NCBI GenBank assembly: GCA_030591305.1 | Contig: JAUVBI010000092.1 | Span: 1 to 10,778, forward strand | Reading direction: 5' to 3' | Length of the DNA: 10,778 bases | Source: Pseudomonadota bacterium | GTDB taxonomy: Bacteria; Pseudomonadota; Gammaproteobacteria; Pseudomonadales; Halieaceae | In this document: positions 1-8,046 of the stretch, in pieces | Position numbering within the stretch: the stretch's first letter is position 1 | How the letters are laid out: each line of letters opens with the position of its first letter | Program-made: the position numbers and the translations under genes | Notes under the pieces: generated by a model | What the model saw: the letters and a program-made list of their open reading frames with translations, nothing else | Told to the model about the DNA's origin: nothing | The model's database searches: none

Positions 1-785
1 AACAAAAGGAGATGTATTTAAAGGCCCTTAACCAACCACAGGGAATGATACTGGTCACCGGGCCCACCGGCTCCGGTAAAACGGTTTCGCTGTACACCGG
101 ACTCAATATTCTCAATGAACCCGAACTGAACATCTCCACCGCAGAAGATCCCGTGGAAATAAATCTGGAGGGCATCAACCAGGTCCACATCAACACCAAG
201 GTGGGGCTCGATTTTGCCCAGGCGCTGCGCTCGTTTTTACGCCAGGATCCCGACGTCATCATGGTGGGCGAGATTCGCGACCTCGAAACAGCCGAGATTG
301 CAATTAAGGCCGCCCAGACTGGTCACCTGGTCTTATCAACACTGCACACCAACAGCGCCGCCGAAACGGTCACACGTATGCTCAATATGGGTGTGCCGGC
401 TTTCAACCTGGCAACCTCGGTGAGCCTGATTATCGCTCAGCGTCTGGCGCGACGCCTGTGTAAGGAGTGCGCTATTCCCGCAGACATACCGCAGGAAACC
501 TTGTTGCAGGAAGGCTTTACCGAAGAACAATTAGAAGGTGCAACCGTTATGCATGCGGTGGGCTGTGACTTATGCCGCAATGGCTACAAGGGTCGCGTAG
601 GTGTCTATGAAGTAGTACGCATAACACCGAAAATCTCCGCTATTATCATGGCCGAAGGCAACTCGCTTGAAATAGGTGCTGCGGCAAGGGAGGAGGGTTT
701 TGGAAGCCTCAGAACGTCCGCGCTGGAAAAAGTCGCACAAGGTGTAACCACGCTAGAAGAAATAAACCGGATTACTACAGACTAG
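1..785 (+). CDS. pilB: Type IV pilus assembly ATPase PilB, C-terminal part (5' end outside window)
   Basis: Hexameric cytoplasmic ATPase that powers pilus extension by acting on the PilC platform. The frame is open to the left edge: codons before the ATG at 12 read Q-K-E and fit PilB, so that ATG is internal. Numbering from that Met, one sees Walker A GPTGSGKT (17-24), the Asp box AEDPVE (44-49), Walker B with [10 protein letters not shown] (81-90), the His box [10 protein letters not shown] (104-113), and the zinc-binding cysteine pairs C150/C153 and C185/C188 typical of PilB/GspE. The missing part would be the N-terminal domains (about half of a usual ~565-residue protein). The stop is TAG at 783-785, and pilC follows after 63 bases. 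The twitching retraction ATPase PilT is less likely because it lacks the tetracysteine module. The family is clear from motifs and from pilC/pilD downstream. Confidence 0.96.
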   Translation, partial: QKEMYLKALNQPQGMILVTGPTGSGKTVSLYTGLNILNEPELNISTAEDPVEINLEGINQVHINTKVGLDFAQALRSFLRQDPDVIMVGEIRDLETAEIAIKAAQTGHLVLSTLHTNSAAETVTRMLNMGVPAFNLATSVSLIIAQRLARRLCKECAIPADIPQETLLQEGFTEEQLEGATVMHAVGCDLCRNGYKGRVGVYEVVRITPKISAIIMAEGNSLEIGAAAREEGFGSLRTSALEKVAQGVTTLEEINRITTD

Positions 786-848
786 TCTGATAACTATTAC
801 TAAAACAATACATCGTACAGTACTAGAGAGATAGGGGCGGACAATATT

Positions 849-2060
849 ATGGCAAGTAGCACAGCGATATTTACCTGGAGCGGCACCGACAAGACGGGGC
901 GCTCCAGCAAGGGTGAGATACATGCCACCACGACATCCATGGCCAAGGCACAATTGCGCCGCCAGGGTATCAAGCCCAAGTCCGTGCGCAAAAAGGCCAG
1001 GCCCCTATTTGGCGGTAGCGGCAAGGCGATAAAACCAGCAGACATCTCCATTTTCACCCGGCAGTTGGCCACCATGATGAAAGCGGGCGTGCCATTGGTT
1101 CAAAGCTTCGATATCGTGGGTGAGGGTCTGGACAACCAGAGAATGCGCGACTTGGTTGAAACCCTTAAAAATGATGTCGCATCCGGTAATGGACTCGCAG
1201 ATTCTCTTGCAAAACACCCCCGGCAATTTGACGAACTGTACTGCAGCCTGGTGTCTTCGGGTGAAACCTCCGGTACGCTGGAAGTGATGCTCGACCGTGT
1301 CGCTACCTACAAGGAAAAAACAGAGCAACTCAAAGCCAAAATTAAAAAGGCCATGACCTACCCCATTGCGGTGGTAGTCGTGGCACTTGTCGTAACCGGT
1401 ATTTTGCTGATAAAGGTGGTTCCCCAGTTCGCCGAGACCTTCCGGAGTTTTGGTTCAGATCTACCCTCGTTTACCCTATTTGTTCTGAAAATCTCCGACT
1501 TCACTCAAGAATGGTGGTACATCATCGTAATCGCTATCATTGCAGGTGTATTTCTATTTAAGGAGGCCAAGCTGCGGTCCGTAGCGTTTGCAGAGGCCCT
1601 GGATAAACTGGCTTTGAAGATGCCCGTCGTAGGCGATATCGTTTTTAACTCGGTCATCGCCCGTTTCTCGCGAACCCTGGCGACGACCTTTGCCGCCGGT
1701 GTACCGCTGGTGGAAGCGCTGGAATCTACAGCCGGTGCCGCGGGCAACTCGGTCTACGCCAAAGCTATTCGCCAGATTCGCGACGATGTCACCACGGGTA
1801 CGACCTTATACAACTCCATCAAGTCCACTGGGCTATTCCCCAATATGCTGCTGCAGATGGTCTCCATCGGTGAGGAATCTGGCGCCCTGGACGATATGCT
1901 GGACAAGGTCGCAAACCACTACGAAGACGCGGTCGATAATGCAGTTGATAGCCTGAGCTCGCTGATGGAGCCAATTATCATGTCCGTGCTGGGTGTCCTG
2001 GTTGGCGGCTTGATGATTGCGATGTATCTCCCCATCTTTATGCTGGGTTCAGTCATCTAA
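849..2060 (+). CDS. pilC: Type IV pilus inner-membrane platform protein PilC
   Basis: Polytopic inner-membrane platform that couples the PilB/PilT motors to pilin insertion and removal. The protein is 403 residues, the usual PilC length (~405). It has two T2SS_F (GspF) domains: about 68-191 (start ISIFTRQLATMMKAGVPL) and about 271-393 (ARFSRTLATTFAAGVPL), each with the repeated GEESG-like turn (SSGETSGTLE at 136-145, SIGEESGALDD at 339-349). Hydrophobic segments lie near 171-190, 222-238 and 374-397, and the C terminus MYLPIFMLGSVI is characteristic. The ATG start gives the expected N terminus. A purine-rich stretch with GGGGCGG at 834-840 could serve as ribosome binding site. It is probably cotranscribed with pilB and pilD. 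The 63-base gap to pilB shows no clear promoter or terminator. Confidence 0.97.
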   Translation: MASSTAIFTWSGTDKTGRSSKGEIHATTTSMAKAQLRRQGIKPKSVRKKARPLFGGSGKAIKPADISIFTRQLATMMKAGVPLVQSFDIVGEGLDNQRMRDLVETLKNDVASGNGLADSLAKHPRQFDELYCSLVSSGETSGTLEVMLDRVATYKEKTEQLKAKIKKAMTYPIAVVVVALVVTGILLIKVVPQFAETFRSFGSDLPSFTLFVLKISDFTQEWWYIIVIAIIAGVFLFKEAKLRSVAFAEALDKLALKMPVVGDIVFNSVIARFSRTLATTFAAGVPLVEALESTAGAAGNSVYAKAIRQIRDDVTTGTTLYNSIKSTGLFPNMLLQMVSIGEESGALDDMLDKVANHYEDAVDNAVDSLSSLMEPIIMSVLGVLVGGLMIAMYLPIFMLGSVI

Positions 2061-2124
2061 CCATCATGAGCATCGCTATCAGAGTTTACATTTCAGCGCT
2101 GACACTAATCTGTGGTTAATCCTG

Positions 2125-2997
2125 GTGCTTGAAACCCTCAATCAACACGACTGGCTGTTACTGACCTGCCTGGTGTCTCTTGGCCTGGTCGTGGGCAGCT
2201 TCCTCAATGTGGTTATTTACCGCCTGCCATTAATGATGGAGTCGAGGTGGCGAAAAGACTGCTGCGAGTTACTGGAAGTTGAACAGGAGACACTCAGCGA
2301 CGCTCCACTGAGTCTGTCTGCACCCAACTCACATTGCCCCCACTGCAAGGCAGCTATCAAGCCCTGGCAGAACATCCCGATTCTCAGCTATCTGCTGCTG
2401 GGCGGAAAATGCGGCAACTGTAGTGCGCCAATTTCCATACGCTACCCTCTGATTGAATTTGCCACGGCACTTTTGACAGTGGCATTGTTCTCACAGTATG
2501 ACGCATCACTGGCGCTGCTGGGTGCGATGATTTTTACCTGGTCGCTAGTGGCACTCACTATGATCGACATAGACCATCAATTACTGCCAGACGACATCAC
2601 CCTTCCCCTGATGTGGTTGGGCATCGCTTTCAGCTTGGCCGGCACCACCATTAGCCTGCAAGATTCAATACTCGGCGCAATGTTGGGCTACCTTTCACTA
2701 TGGAGTGTCTACTGGCTTTTCAAACTGGCCACAGGCAAAGAGGGAATGGGCTACGGCGACTTTAAGCTGCTGGCGGCCATGGGTGCATGGCTGGGCTGGC
2801 AAAGCATTCCCATGCTTATATTGCTGTCGTCCCTGGTGGGGGCCGTATGTGGCATTGCCCTCATGATTGCCACCCGCAGGGGCAAGGATATCCCCATTCC
2901 CTTTGGCCCCTATCTGGCCATGGCCGGATGGATTACCCTGATGTGGGGGGACCATCTGATAGCCTACTATCTGGGTGCCACCGGGCTGGCCACATGA
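2125..2997 (+). CDS. pilD: Prepilin leader peptidase / N-methyltransferase PilD (GTG start proposed)
   Basis: Membrane aspartic protease that cleaves type IV prepilin (and type II pseudopilin) leaders after Gly and methylates the new N terminus. From a GTG at 2125 it is 290 residues, the length I recall for P. aeruginosa PilD. Visible parts are the N-terminal GLVVGSFLNVVIYRLP segment, the cytoplasmic zinc loop with C71-x2-C74 and C96-x2-C99, the catalytic aspartates in MIDIDHQ (D148) and in GYGDFKLL (D212), and about seven hydrophobic segments. The frame is open back to an ATG at 2017, but that start would lie inside pilC and add 36 polar residues unlike the family; no in-frame ATG lies closer. 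The Shine-Dalgarno sequence before 2125 is weak, so the exact start is uncertain. It overlaps coaE by four bases (ATGA), suggesting translational coupling. Confidence 0.95.
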   Translation: MLETLNQHDWLLLTCLVSLGLVVGSFLNVVIYRLPLMMESRWRKDCCELLEVEQETLSDAPLSLSAPNSHCPHCKAAIKPWQNIPILSYLLLGGKCGNCSAPISIRYPLIEFATALLTVALFSQYDASLALLGAMIFTWSLVALTMIDIDHQLLPDDITLPLMWLGIAFSLAGTTISLQDSILGAMLGYLSLWSVYWLFKLATGKEGMGYGDFKLLAAMGAWLGWQSIPMLILLSSLVGAVCGIALMIATRRGKDIPIPFGPYLAMAGWITLMWGDHLIAYYLGATGLAT

Positions 2998-3605
2998 CCT
3001 TCATTGTCGGCATCACCGGCGGCATAGGAAGTGGTAAATCAGCGGTCACCACCCTGTTGGGAAAACAGGGTGTCACTATCGTCGACGCCGACGTCGCAGC
3101 ACGCGTCATCGTAGAACAGGGAAAGCCCGCTCTGCAGGCTATTGCCCAACATTTTGGCGAGGAGATTCTGTTAGCAGATGGTACGCTGGACAGGGCGGAG
3201 TTGCGCAAGCGGATATTTTCGGACGACAGCGCACGCCGGTGGCTGGAACAAGTAACTCACCCGCTCATTGGCGAGGAAATTCTTGCTCAACTGCACGTAT
3301 CAAACTCACCCTACACAGTACTGAGCTCACCGCTTCTACTCGAGACACAGCAAAGAAAACTGGCCGACTATATCGTTGTCGTGGACGTGCCGGAGGGCAC
3401 TCAGATAGAGAGAACCGTTGCGCGCGATAACAATAACGAAGCCCAGGTACGGAGAATTATCGCCGCCCAGATGGACCGCAGTGAGCGCTTGGCACTGGCC
3501 GATTTCGTCATCGATAATTCAAAGAGCCCGGCAGACCTGGAACAGAAAGTCGCCCAGCTACATGAAAAATTACTGCTTAAGAGCGCTGCCCCAGCAGGTA
3601 ATTAG
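2994..3605 (+). CDS. coaE: Dephospho-CoA kinase CoaE
   Basis: Phosphorylates the 3' hydroxyl of the ribose of dephospho-CoA, the last step of coenzyme A synthesis, in the cytoplasm. The 203 residues match the usual ~200-206. The P-loop is GITGGIGSGKS (6-16). D31/D33 in VDADVAARV, THPLI (88-92), the SSPLLLET segment (111-118) and the RDNNNEAQVRRI helix (144-155, equivalent of the LID/adenine region) follow family order, and FVIDNS (171-176) closes the fold. The start ATG at 2994 overlaps the pilD stop. An upstream extension to 2787 is only open frame inside pilD and is rejected. The pairing with pilD is the common pseudomonad arrangement and does not imply a pilus role. The 3' end overlaps the convergent mutT by 29 bases. 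Confidence 0.97.
   Translation: MTFIVGITGGIGSGKSAVTTLLGKQGVTIVDADVAARVIVEQGKPALQAIAQHFGEEILLADGTLDRAELRKRIFSDDSARRWLEQVTHPLIGEEILAQLHVSNSPYTVLSSPLLLETQQRKLADYIVVVDVPEGTQIERTVARDNNNEAQVRRIIAAQMDRSERLALADFVIDNSKSPADLEQKVAQLHEKLLLKSAAPAGN
3577..3605. other. Tail-to-tail overlap of coaE and mutT
   Basis: The coaE stop TAG (3603-3605, + strand) lies beyond the mutT stop TAA (3579-3577, - strand), so 29 bases encode the C termini of both proteins on opposite strands. The end of CoaE (LLKSAAPAGN) and the end of MutT (NYLLGQRS) are both in the poorly conserved tails. There is no room for a classic intrinsic terminator between the two operons outside coding sequence, so their transcripts are expected to overlap. 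Confidence 0.9.
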
Positions 3606-3981
3606 CCGCTTCAATAATAGGCTCATTGGCCGCTGGAAACTGGAAGTTCACCAAGTCTTCCACCACCACCCACTCCAGCGCCTGCCCCTCTAAGCCCCTG
3701 GCCTCCCCGGTAAACGCCCACACCACGTATACATCCAGTAACACGCACTTATCGCCATAGTCATGGTGAACCTGTAGCAGAGGGGACGTTTTTAAGACTT
3801 TAATTCCCAGCTCTTCTTTCAGTTCACGAAACAGCCCCTGCTGCAGGGCTTCCCCGGGCTCCACTTTTCCACCGGGAAATTCCCACAGCCCACCCTGGTG
3901 TGAATCGACGGCACGTTTGGAAATAAGAATTTGCCGGGCATCATTGAGAATTACGCCGACAGCGACATGTACTGCGTCCAT
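3577..3981 (-). CDS. mutT: MutT, 8-oxo-dGTP diphosphatase (Nudix hydrolase)
   Basis: Hydrolyses oxidised dGTP (8-oxo-dGTP) to the monophosphate, keeping it out of DNA and so preventing A:T to C:G transversions. It is a 134-residue single-domain protein, like E. coli MutT (~129). The Nudix box GX5EX7REUXEEXGU is perfect at 38-60 (G38, E44, R52-E53, E56-E57, G59). The lead-in LWEFPGGK (32-39) and the NEPII near the C terminus are MutT-specific features rather than those of a generic Nudix enzyme. The ATG at 3981 immediately follows the argJ TGA (3984-3982) with no spacer and no good Shine-Dalgarno, so translation probably depends on coupling to argJ. In Pseudomonas the homologue at this locus is fused to a ThiE-like domain, which is absent here. 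Confidence 0.94.
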   Translation of the reverse strand: MDAVHVAVGVILNDARQILISKRAVDSHQGGLWEFPGGKVEPGEALQQGLFRELKEELGIKVLKTSPLLQVHHDYGDKCVLLDVYVVWAFTGEARGLEGQALEWVVVEDLVNFQFPAANEPIIEAANYLLGQRS

Positions 3982-5208
3982 TCAGGTACGATATTCCGCA
4001 TTGATGCGCACATAGTCGTAAGAAAAGTCACTGGTCCACACCGCCACTTCACTCTGTCCCCGGTTCAGCTCAATGCGTATCACGATTTCCTCCGGTGCCA
4101 TGGCAGCGACACCCTGTTCTTCGGTATAACTCGCAGCACGACAACCGCGCTCAGCGATAAGTACGTCATTGAGGTATACGCCAACCCGATCCACGGCCAA
4201 GTCTTCCAAGCCGGCTCGCCCAATCGCAGCCAACAAACGCCCCCAGTTCGGATCACTGGCGAACAGGGCAGTTTTGACCAGCGGCGAATGGGCGATGGTA
4301 AAGGCCACATCCAGGCACTCCTGCTCATTGCGGCCGCCGTTAACCTGGACGGTGACAAATTTACTGGCGCCCTCACCGTCTTTAATCAGGCCCTGAGCCA
4401 GCTCGAGGCACACTGCCTCCACCGCCTCGGCCAGAGCGAGACCCAGACCAGAGTCACACTCTTCCAGCACCTCATTGCCCGCCAGCCCTGTGGCGAGTAA
4501 TACACAGGCATCGTTAGTAGAGGTATCACCATCGATGGTTATACGATTGAAGGATGCCTCCACCGCACGGGAGAGAACACGCTGCAAAACCGATTGCTCC
4601 ACAGCCATATCGGTCGCCAGGTAGGCCAGCATGGTGGCCATATTGGGCCGGATCATACCGGCACCTTTGGCAATACCGGTTACTACATAATCCCTCCCGG
4701 CAAAGCTAAACGGAACTGAGGCACCCTTGGGGCGGGTATCTGTGGTCAGTATCGCGGAAGCCGCATCGACCCAGCCTTCGTTATCCAAAGCTTCATAGGC
4801 CGACGGAAGTGCCGCAATAATTTTTTCCAAAGGCAGGGGTTCACCAATCACTCCGGTGGAAAAAGGTAGTACGGTACTACTCTTCACTTCGGTCAACTGT
4901 GCAACTGCACGGGTACATAAACGAGCGGCTTCAATGCCTTCCTCACCGGTTCCCGCGTTAGCATTCCCGGTGTTTACCAGCAGGTAGCGCACACCGGCAT
5001 GACATTCACGCAGGTGCTCTTTTGCCACGATTACCGGCGCTGCGCAAAACGCATTCTGGGTAAACACGGCAGCACAGTTACTGCCCCGCGCCGCTTCAAT
5101 TAACACCAGGTCTTTTCGTCCGGGGGTTTTTATCCCGCCAGACACCGTACCCAGGCGAATACCGGGAACCGGGTGTAGCGTGGGAAGTTCGCCCTCTCCT
5201 ACTGCCAC
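3982..5208 (-). CDS. argJ: Bifunctional glutamate N-acetyltransferase / ornithine acetyltransferase ArgJ
   Basis: Transfers acetyl from N-acetylornithine to glutamate, recycling the acetyl group in arginine synthesis; many members also make N-acetylglutamate from acetyl-CoA. From the GTG at 5208 it is 408 residues, starting MAVGEGELPTLHPVPG, which matches the family N terminus closely. The self-cleavage motif is at KGAGMIRPNMATML: cleavage expected between A191 and T192, with T192 the nucleophile of the beta chain. Other landmarks are NTGNANAGTG (79-88), FSTGVIGEPLP (116-126), RITIDGDTSTND (222-233), KDGEGASKF (276-284) and the C terminus YVRINAEYRT. The frame is open up to 5463, but that extension lies inside secA and resembles no ArgJ. 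GGGGTG just upstream of the GTG may be the ribosome binding site. The start is 34 bases after the secA stop, so the pair is probably cotranscribed. Confidence 0.96.
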   Translation of the reverse strand: MAVGEGELPTLHPVPGIRLGTVSGGIKTPGRKDLVLIEAARGSNCAAVFTQNAFCAAPVIVAKEHLRECHAGVRYLLVNTGNANAGTGEEGIEAARLCTRAVAQLTEVKSSTVLPFSTGVIGEPLPLEKIIAALPSAYEALDNEGWVDAASAILTTDTRPKGASVPFSFAGRDYVVTGIAKGAGMIRPNMATMLAYLATDMAVEQSVLQRVLSRAVEASFNRITIDGDTSTNDACVLLATGLAGNEVLEECDSGLGLALAEAVEAVCLELAQGLIKDGEGASKFVTVQVNGGRNEQECLDVAFTIAHSPLVKTALFASDPNWGRLLAAIGRAGLEDLAVDRVGVYLNDVLIAERGCRAASYTEEQGVAAMAPEEIVIRIELNRGQSEVAVWTSDFSYDYVRINAEYRT

Positions 5209-5242
5209 GCCGCACCCCAGTAAAGGTAAGCGGTGCAGAGAA

Positions 5243-7960
5243 TCATAATACGCCGTGGCACTGCTTGTATTTCTTGCCACTGCCACAGGGGCAGGGCTCG
5301 TTGCGGCCCACTTTCCGCTCTTGCCGCTGGAAGGTTTGGGGGACAGCATCAGCGGGCTGCTCTGCAGCGCCCGGTGCCGTCGCCTCCGCAGCCATACCGG
5401 AGGCTGCCAGGTGCTGAAACGCCATCTTTTCACGCTCGGCAGCTTCGCGCCTGCTCTGCTCAATCAGCTCCGATTCATCCCGATGCTGAATTTGCACGTG
5501 GCTGAGAAACTTTACCACCTCGTACTTCAAACTAGACAGCATCTGCTCAAACAACTCGAAGGACTCGCGCTTGTACTCCTGCTTGGGGTTCTTCTGGGCA
5601 TAGGCGCGCAGATGAATACCCTGGCGCAGTTGATCCATGGACGCCAGATGTTCCTTCCACAGGGTATCCAGAACCTGCAGCATAATTTGCTTCTCAATCT
5701 TGCGCATGTCGGGGCCGACCTGCTCACTCTTGCTGTCGTAGGCCGCCTGGATTTCTCCACAAATTTTATCTCGCAACGCCTCTTCATAGAGGCTGTCATC
5801 TTCTTCCAGCCAGTTTTCCAGAGGCAGTGTGATGGAAAACTCAGCTTCCAGCTGCTTTTCCAGGCCGGGAATATTCCACTGTTCCTCCACGCTCATGGGC
5901 GGTATATAGCTGCTGATGGCGTCGCCTACAACATCGGTCCTGATGGCTGAAATTGACTCGGAGATGTCATCCACAGTGAGCAGATCGTTGCGCTGGCGGT
6001 AAATAATCTGGCGCTGGTCGTTGGCCACGTCATCGTATTCCAGTAGCTGCTTGCGAATGTCGAAGTTACGCCCCTCTACCTTGCGCTGCGCTTTTTCAAT
6101 GGCATTGGTGACCATGCGATGTTCTATGGCCTCACCCTTTTCCATGCCCAGGGCCTGCATAAAGTTTTTTACCCGGTCCGAGGCAAAAATACGCATCAGG
6201 CTATCTTCCAGCGAGAGGTAAAAACGTGAAACACCCGGGTCACCCTGCCGGCCCGCCCTGCCGCGAAGCTGATTATCAATTCTGCGGGACTCATGGCGCT
6301 CGGTACCCAGGATATGTAAACCACCGGATTCAATCACCTGATCGTGGCGCATCTGCCACTGCGTACGCGCCTCTTCCCGAGCGGACTCACTCTCCTCACC
6401 AATGGCGGCAAGCTCCACTTCGAGATTACCACCGAGAACAATATCCGTACCCCGACCCGCCATGTTGGTGGCAATAGTTACCACGCCGGGGCGACCGGCC
6501 TGGGCAATAATTTCTGCTTCCTGTTCGTGGTATTTGGCGTTGAGTACCTTGTGCTCAATTTTACTTTTACGAAAAAGCGAGGATAACTCCTCCGATGTCT
6601 CCACCGACGCGGTACCCACCAATACAGGCGCACCATTGGACATGCAATCCTTCACATCGGAAACAATAGCGTCGAATTTTTCATCCCGGCTGAGATACAC
6701 CAGGTCATTCATGTCATCTCTCATCTGCTTCTGGTTAGTGGGTATTACCAGTACCTCCAAACCATAGATTTGGCGAAACTCGAAGGCCTCGGTGTCCGCC
6801 GTTCCCGTCATGCCGGATAAGGTGTCATACAAACGGAAATAATTTTGGAAGGTGGTAGAAGCCAGGGTCTGGCTTTCGTTTTGTATATTTACACCCTCTT
6901 TGGCCTCTATGGCCTGGTGCAAACCCTCCGACAAACGGCGACCCGGCATGGTACGGCCGGTATGCTCATCAATAAGGACAACCTGGCCATCCTGCACGAT
7001 ATATTCCACATCGCGATTGAACAACAGCCGTGCTCTCAGCCCGGAATAGACGTGGTGCAGCAGGTTCAGGTTGGTGGCCGCGTAGAGGCTATCACCCTCA
7101 TCCAGCAGCTTTTCACGGATGAGCAAATCCTCAATATGCTCGTGCCCTTCCTCGGTCAATTCAACCTGACGCTGCTTTTCATCCACGCTGAAGTGTCCGG
7201 GAGCATCCTCAGAATCGGGCTTCAGGCCGGGAATTAATTTGTTAATGCGCCGGTACAATTCCGAGCTGTCCTCGGATGAACCAGAAATAATCAGCGGGGT
7301 TCTCGCCTCGTCAATCAGGATGGAATCGACCTCATCGACGATGGCAAAATTCAACCGACTCTGCTGCTTGTCCTCCAGTGTAAAGGCCATGTTATCGCGC
7401 AAATAGTCAAAGCCGAACTCATTATTCGTACCGTAAATAATGTCACATTGGTAGGCTGCTTTCTTCTGCTCTGGGGTTTGCCCAGACTTGACAACACCCA
7501 CGGTGAGCCCTAAAAAGCGGTACAGGGGACCCATCCAATTGGCATCCCGGCTGGCCAAATAATCATTTACAGTAATGAGGTGCACGCTGTTGCCCGCCAG
7601 CGCATTGAGATAAGCGGGCAGGGTCGCAACCAGTGTCTTGCCCTCGCCGGTACGCATCTCGGCAATCTTACCTTCATGCAGTGCCATACCACCGATCAGC
7701 TGCACATCGAAGTGACGCATATTCATCACCCGGTCACTGGCTTCCCGGGCCACGGCAAACGCTTCGGGTATTATTTGAGCCAGGGTGGCGCCATCGGCCA
7801 GACGTTGTTTAAACTCGCCTGTCCTGGCCGCCAGCTGCTCATCATCCAGCGCTTTCATCTCTTCGGCAAGGGCGTTGACCTTCTTAACCACTGCACCTAG
7901 GCGTTTCAATTCCCGATCATTACGGGTGCCAAAAACTTTCTTCAAAACATTCGTTATCAT
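5243..7960 (-). CDS. secA: Preprotein translocase ATPase SecA
   Basis: Motor ATPase that pushes unfolded preproteins through SecYEG. The protein is 905 residues, full length for a proteobacterial SecA. Walker A MRTGEGKT is at 102-109 (K108) and the DEVD Walker B at 209-212. The preprotein cross-linking domain follows at roughly 228-370. The second nucleotide-binding fold carries [10 protein letters not shown] (498-507) and the arginine-finger motif [12 protein letters not shown] (563-574). The scaffold helix contains [19 protein letters not shown]. An alanine/proline-rich linker leads to the SEC-C zinc tail, [13 protein letters not shown] (C890, C892, C901, H902), which binds SecB and lipid. 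The ATG at 7960 gives the usual N terminus [18 protein letters not shown]. No clear Shine-Dalgarno precedes it (AAAGAATCCTC), and inverted repeats lie just upstream. No secM is present before it. Confidence 0.98.
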   Translation of the reverse strand: MITNVLKKVFGTRNDRELKRLGAVVKKVNALAEEMKALDDEQLAARTGEFKQRLADGATLAQIIPEAFAVAREASDRVMNMRHFDVQLIGGMALHEGKIAEMRTGEGKTLVATLPAYLNALAGNSVHLITVNDYLASRDANWMGPLYRFLGLTVGVVKSGQTPEQKKAAYQCDIIYGTNNEFGFDYLRDNMAFTLEDKQQSRLNFAIVDEVDSILIDEARTPLIISGSSEDSSELYRRINKLIPGLKPDSEDAPGHFSVDEKQRQVELTEEGHEHIEDLLIREKLLDEGDSLYAATNLNLLHHVYSGLRARLLFNRDVEYIVQDGQVVLIDEHTGRTMPGRRLSEGLHQAIEAKEGVNIQNESQTLASTTFQNYFRLYDTLSGMTGTADTEAFEFRQIYGLEVLVIPTNQKQMRDDMNDLVYLSRDEKFDAIVSDVKDCMSNGAPVLVGTASVETSEELSSLFRKSKIEHKVLNAKYHEQEAEIIAQAGRPGVVTIATNMAGRGTDIVLGGNLEVELAAIGEESESAREEARTQWQMRHDQVIESGGLHILGTERHESRRIDNQLRGRAGRQGDPGVSRFYLSLEDSLMRIFASDRVKNFMQALGMEKGEAIEHRMVTNAIEKAQRKVEGRNFDIRKQLLEYDDVANDQRQIIYRQRNDLLTVDDISESISAIRTDVVGDAISSYIPPMSVEEQWNIPGLEKQLEAEFSITLPLENWLEEDDSLYEEALRDKICGEIQAAYDSKSEQVGPDMRKIEKQIMLQVLDTLWKEHLASMDQLRQGIHLRAYAQKNPKQEYKRESFELFEQMLSSLKYEVVKFLSHVQIQHRDESELIEQSRREAAEREKMAFQHLAASGMAAEATAPGAAEQPADAVPQTFQRQERKVGRNEPCPCGSGKKYKQCHGVL

Positions 7961-7969
7961 GAGGATTCT

Positions 7970-7983
7970 TTGTTATCTAACAA
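7970..7983 (-). repeat. AT-rich inverted repeat just upstream of the secA start
   Basis: On the - strand TTGTTA-GA-TAACAA forms a perfect 6-base dyad ending ten bases before the secA ATG, where a ribosome binding site would normally sit. It could be a protein-binding dyad or a weak mRNA hairpin near the initiation region. With six AT-rich pairs its RNA stability would be low, so function is only a suggestion. Confidence 0.4.
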
Positions 7984-7990
7984 GTAAATA

Positions 7991-8011
7991 GGTCGCCGCC
8001 ATGGCGGTACC
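7991..8011 (-). repeat. GC-rich inverted repeat in the M23 gene-secA gap
   Basis: The core CCGCCATGGCGG (7996-8007) is a perfect 12-base palindrome. Outer arms GGT (7991-7993) and ACC (8009-8011) extend the stem with a small internal bulge. In the direction of secA transcription it is followed by CTATTTACTTGTT, only loosely T-rich, so it could act as a weak terminator or attenuator of the upstream transcript, or as leader structure for secA. The dyad is seen directly; any function is inference. Confidence 0.4.
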
Positions 8012-8046
8012 ACGGGGCTGTATTGAGATGTTCAGGGGGAGTGGGT

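Noticed and set aside
2787..2993. Longer CoaE start inside pilD
   Set aside because: The P-loop should lie within the first 20 residues; the ATG at 2994 does this, and the extension is His/Gly/Pro-rich shadow sequence.
3931..4500. A 189-codon open frame on the + strand opposite argJ and the mutT start
   Set aside because: Shadow of conserved ArgJ coding sequence; composition is typical antisense translation with no recognisable domain.
5209..5463. Longer ArgJ start reaching into secA
   Set aside because: The added 85 residues are an off-frame reading of the SecA tail, and the GTG at 5208 gives the family N terminus.
5255..5950. A 231-codon open frame on the + strand opposite the secA 3' end
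   Set aside because: It lies wholly antisense to the conserved SecA C-terminal domains, resembles no known protein and is explained by codon bias of the real gene.
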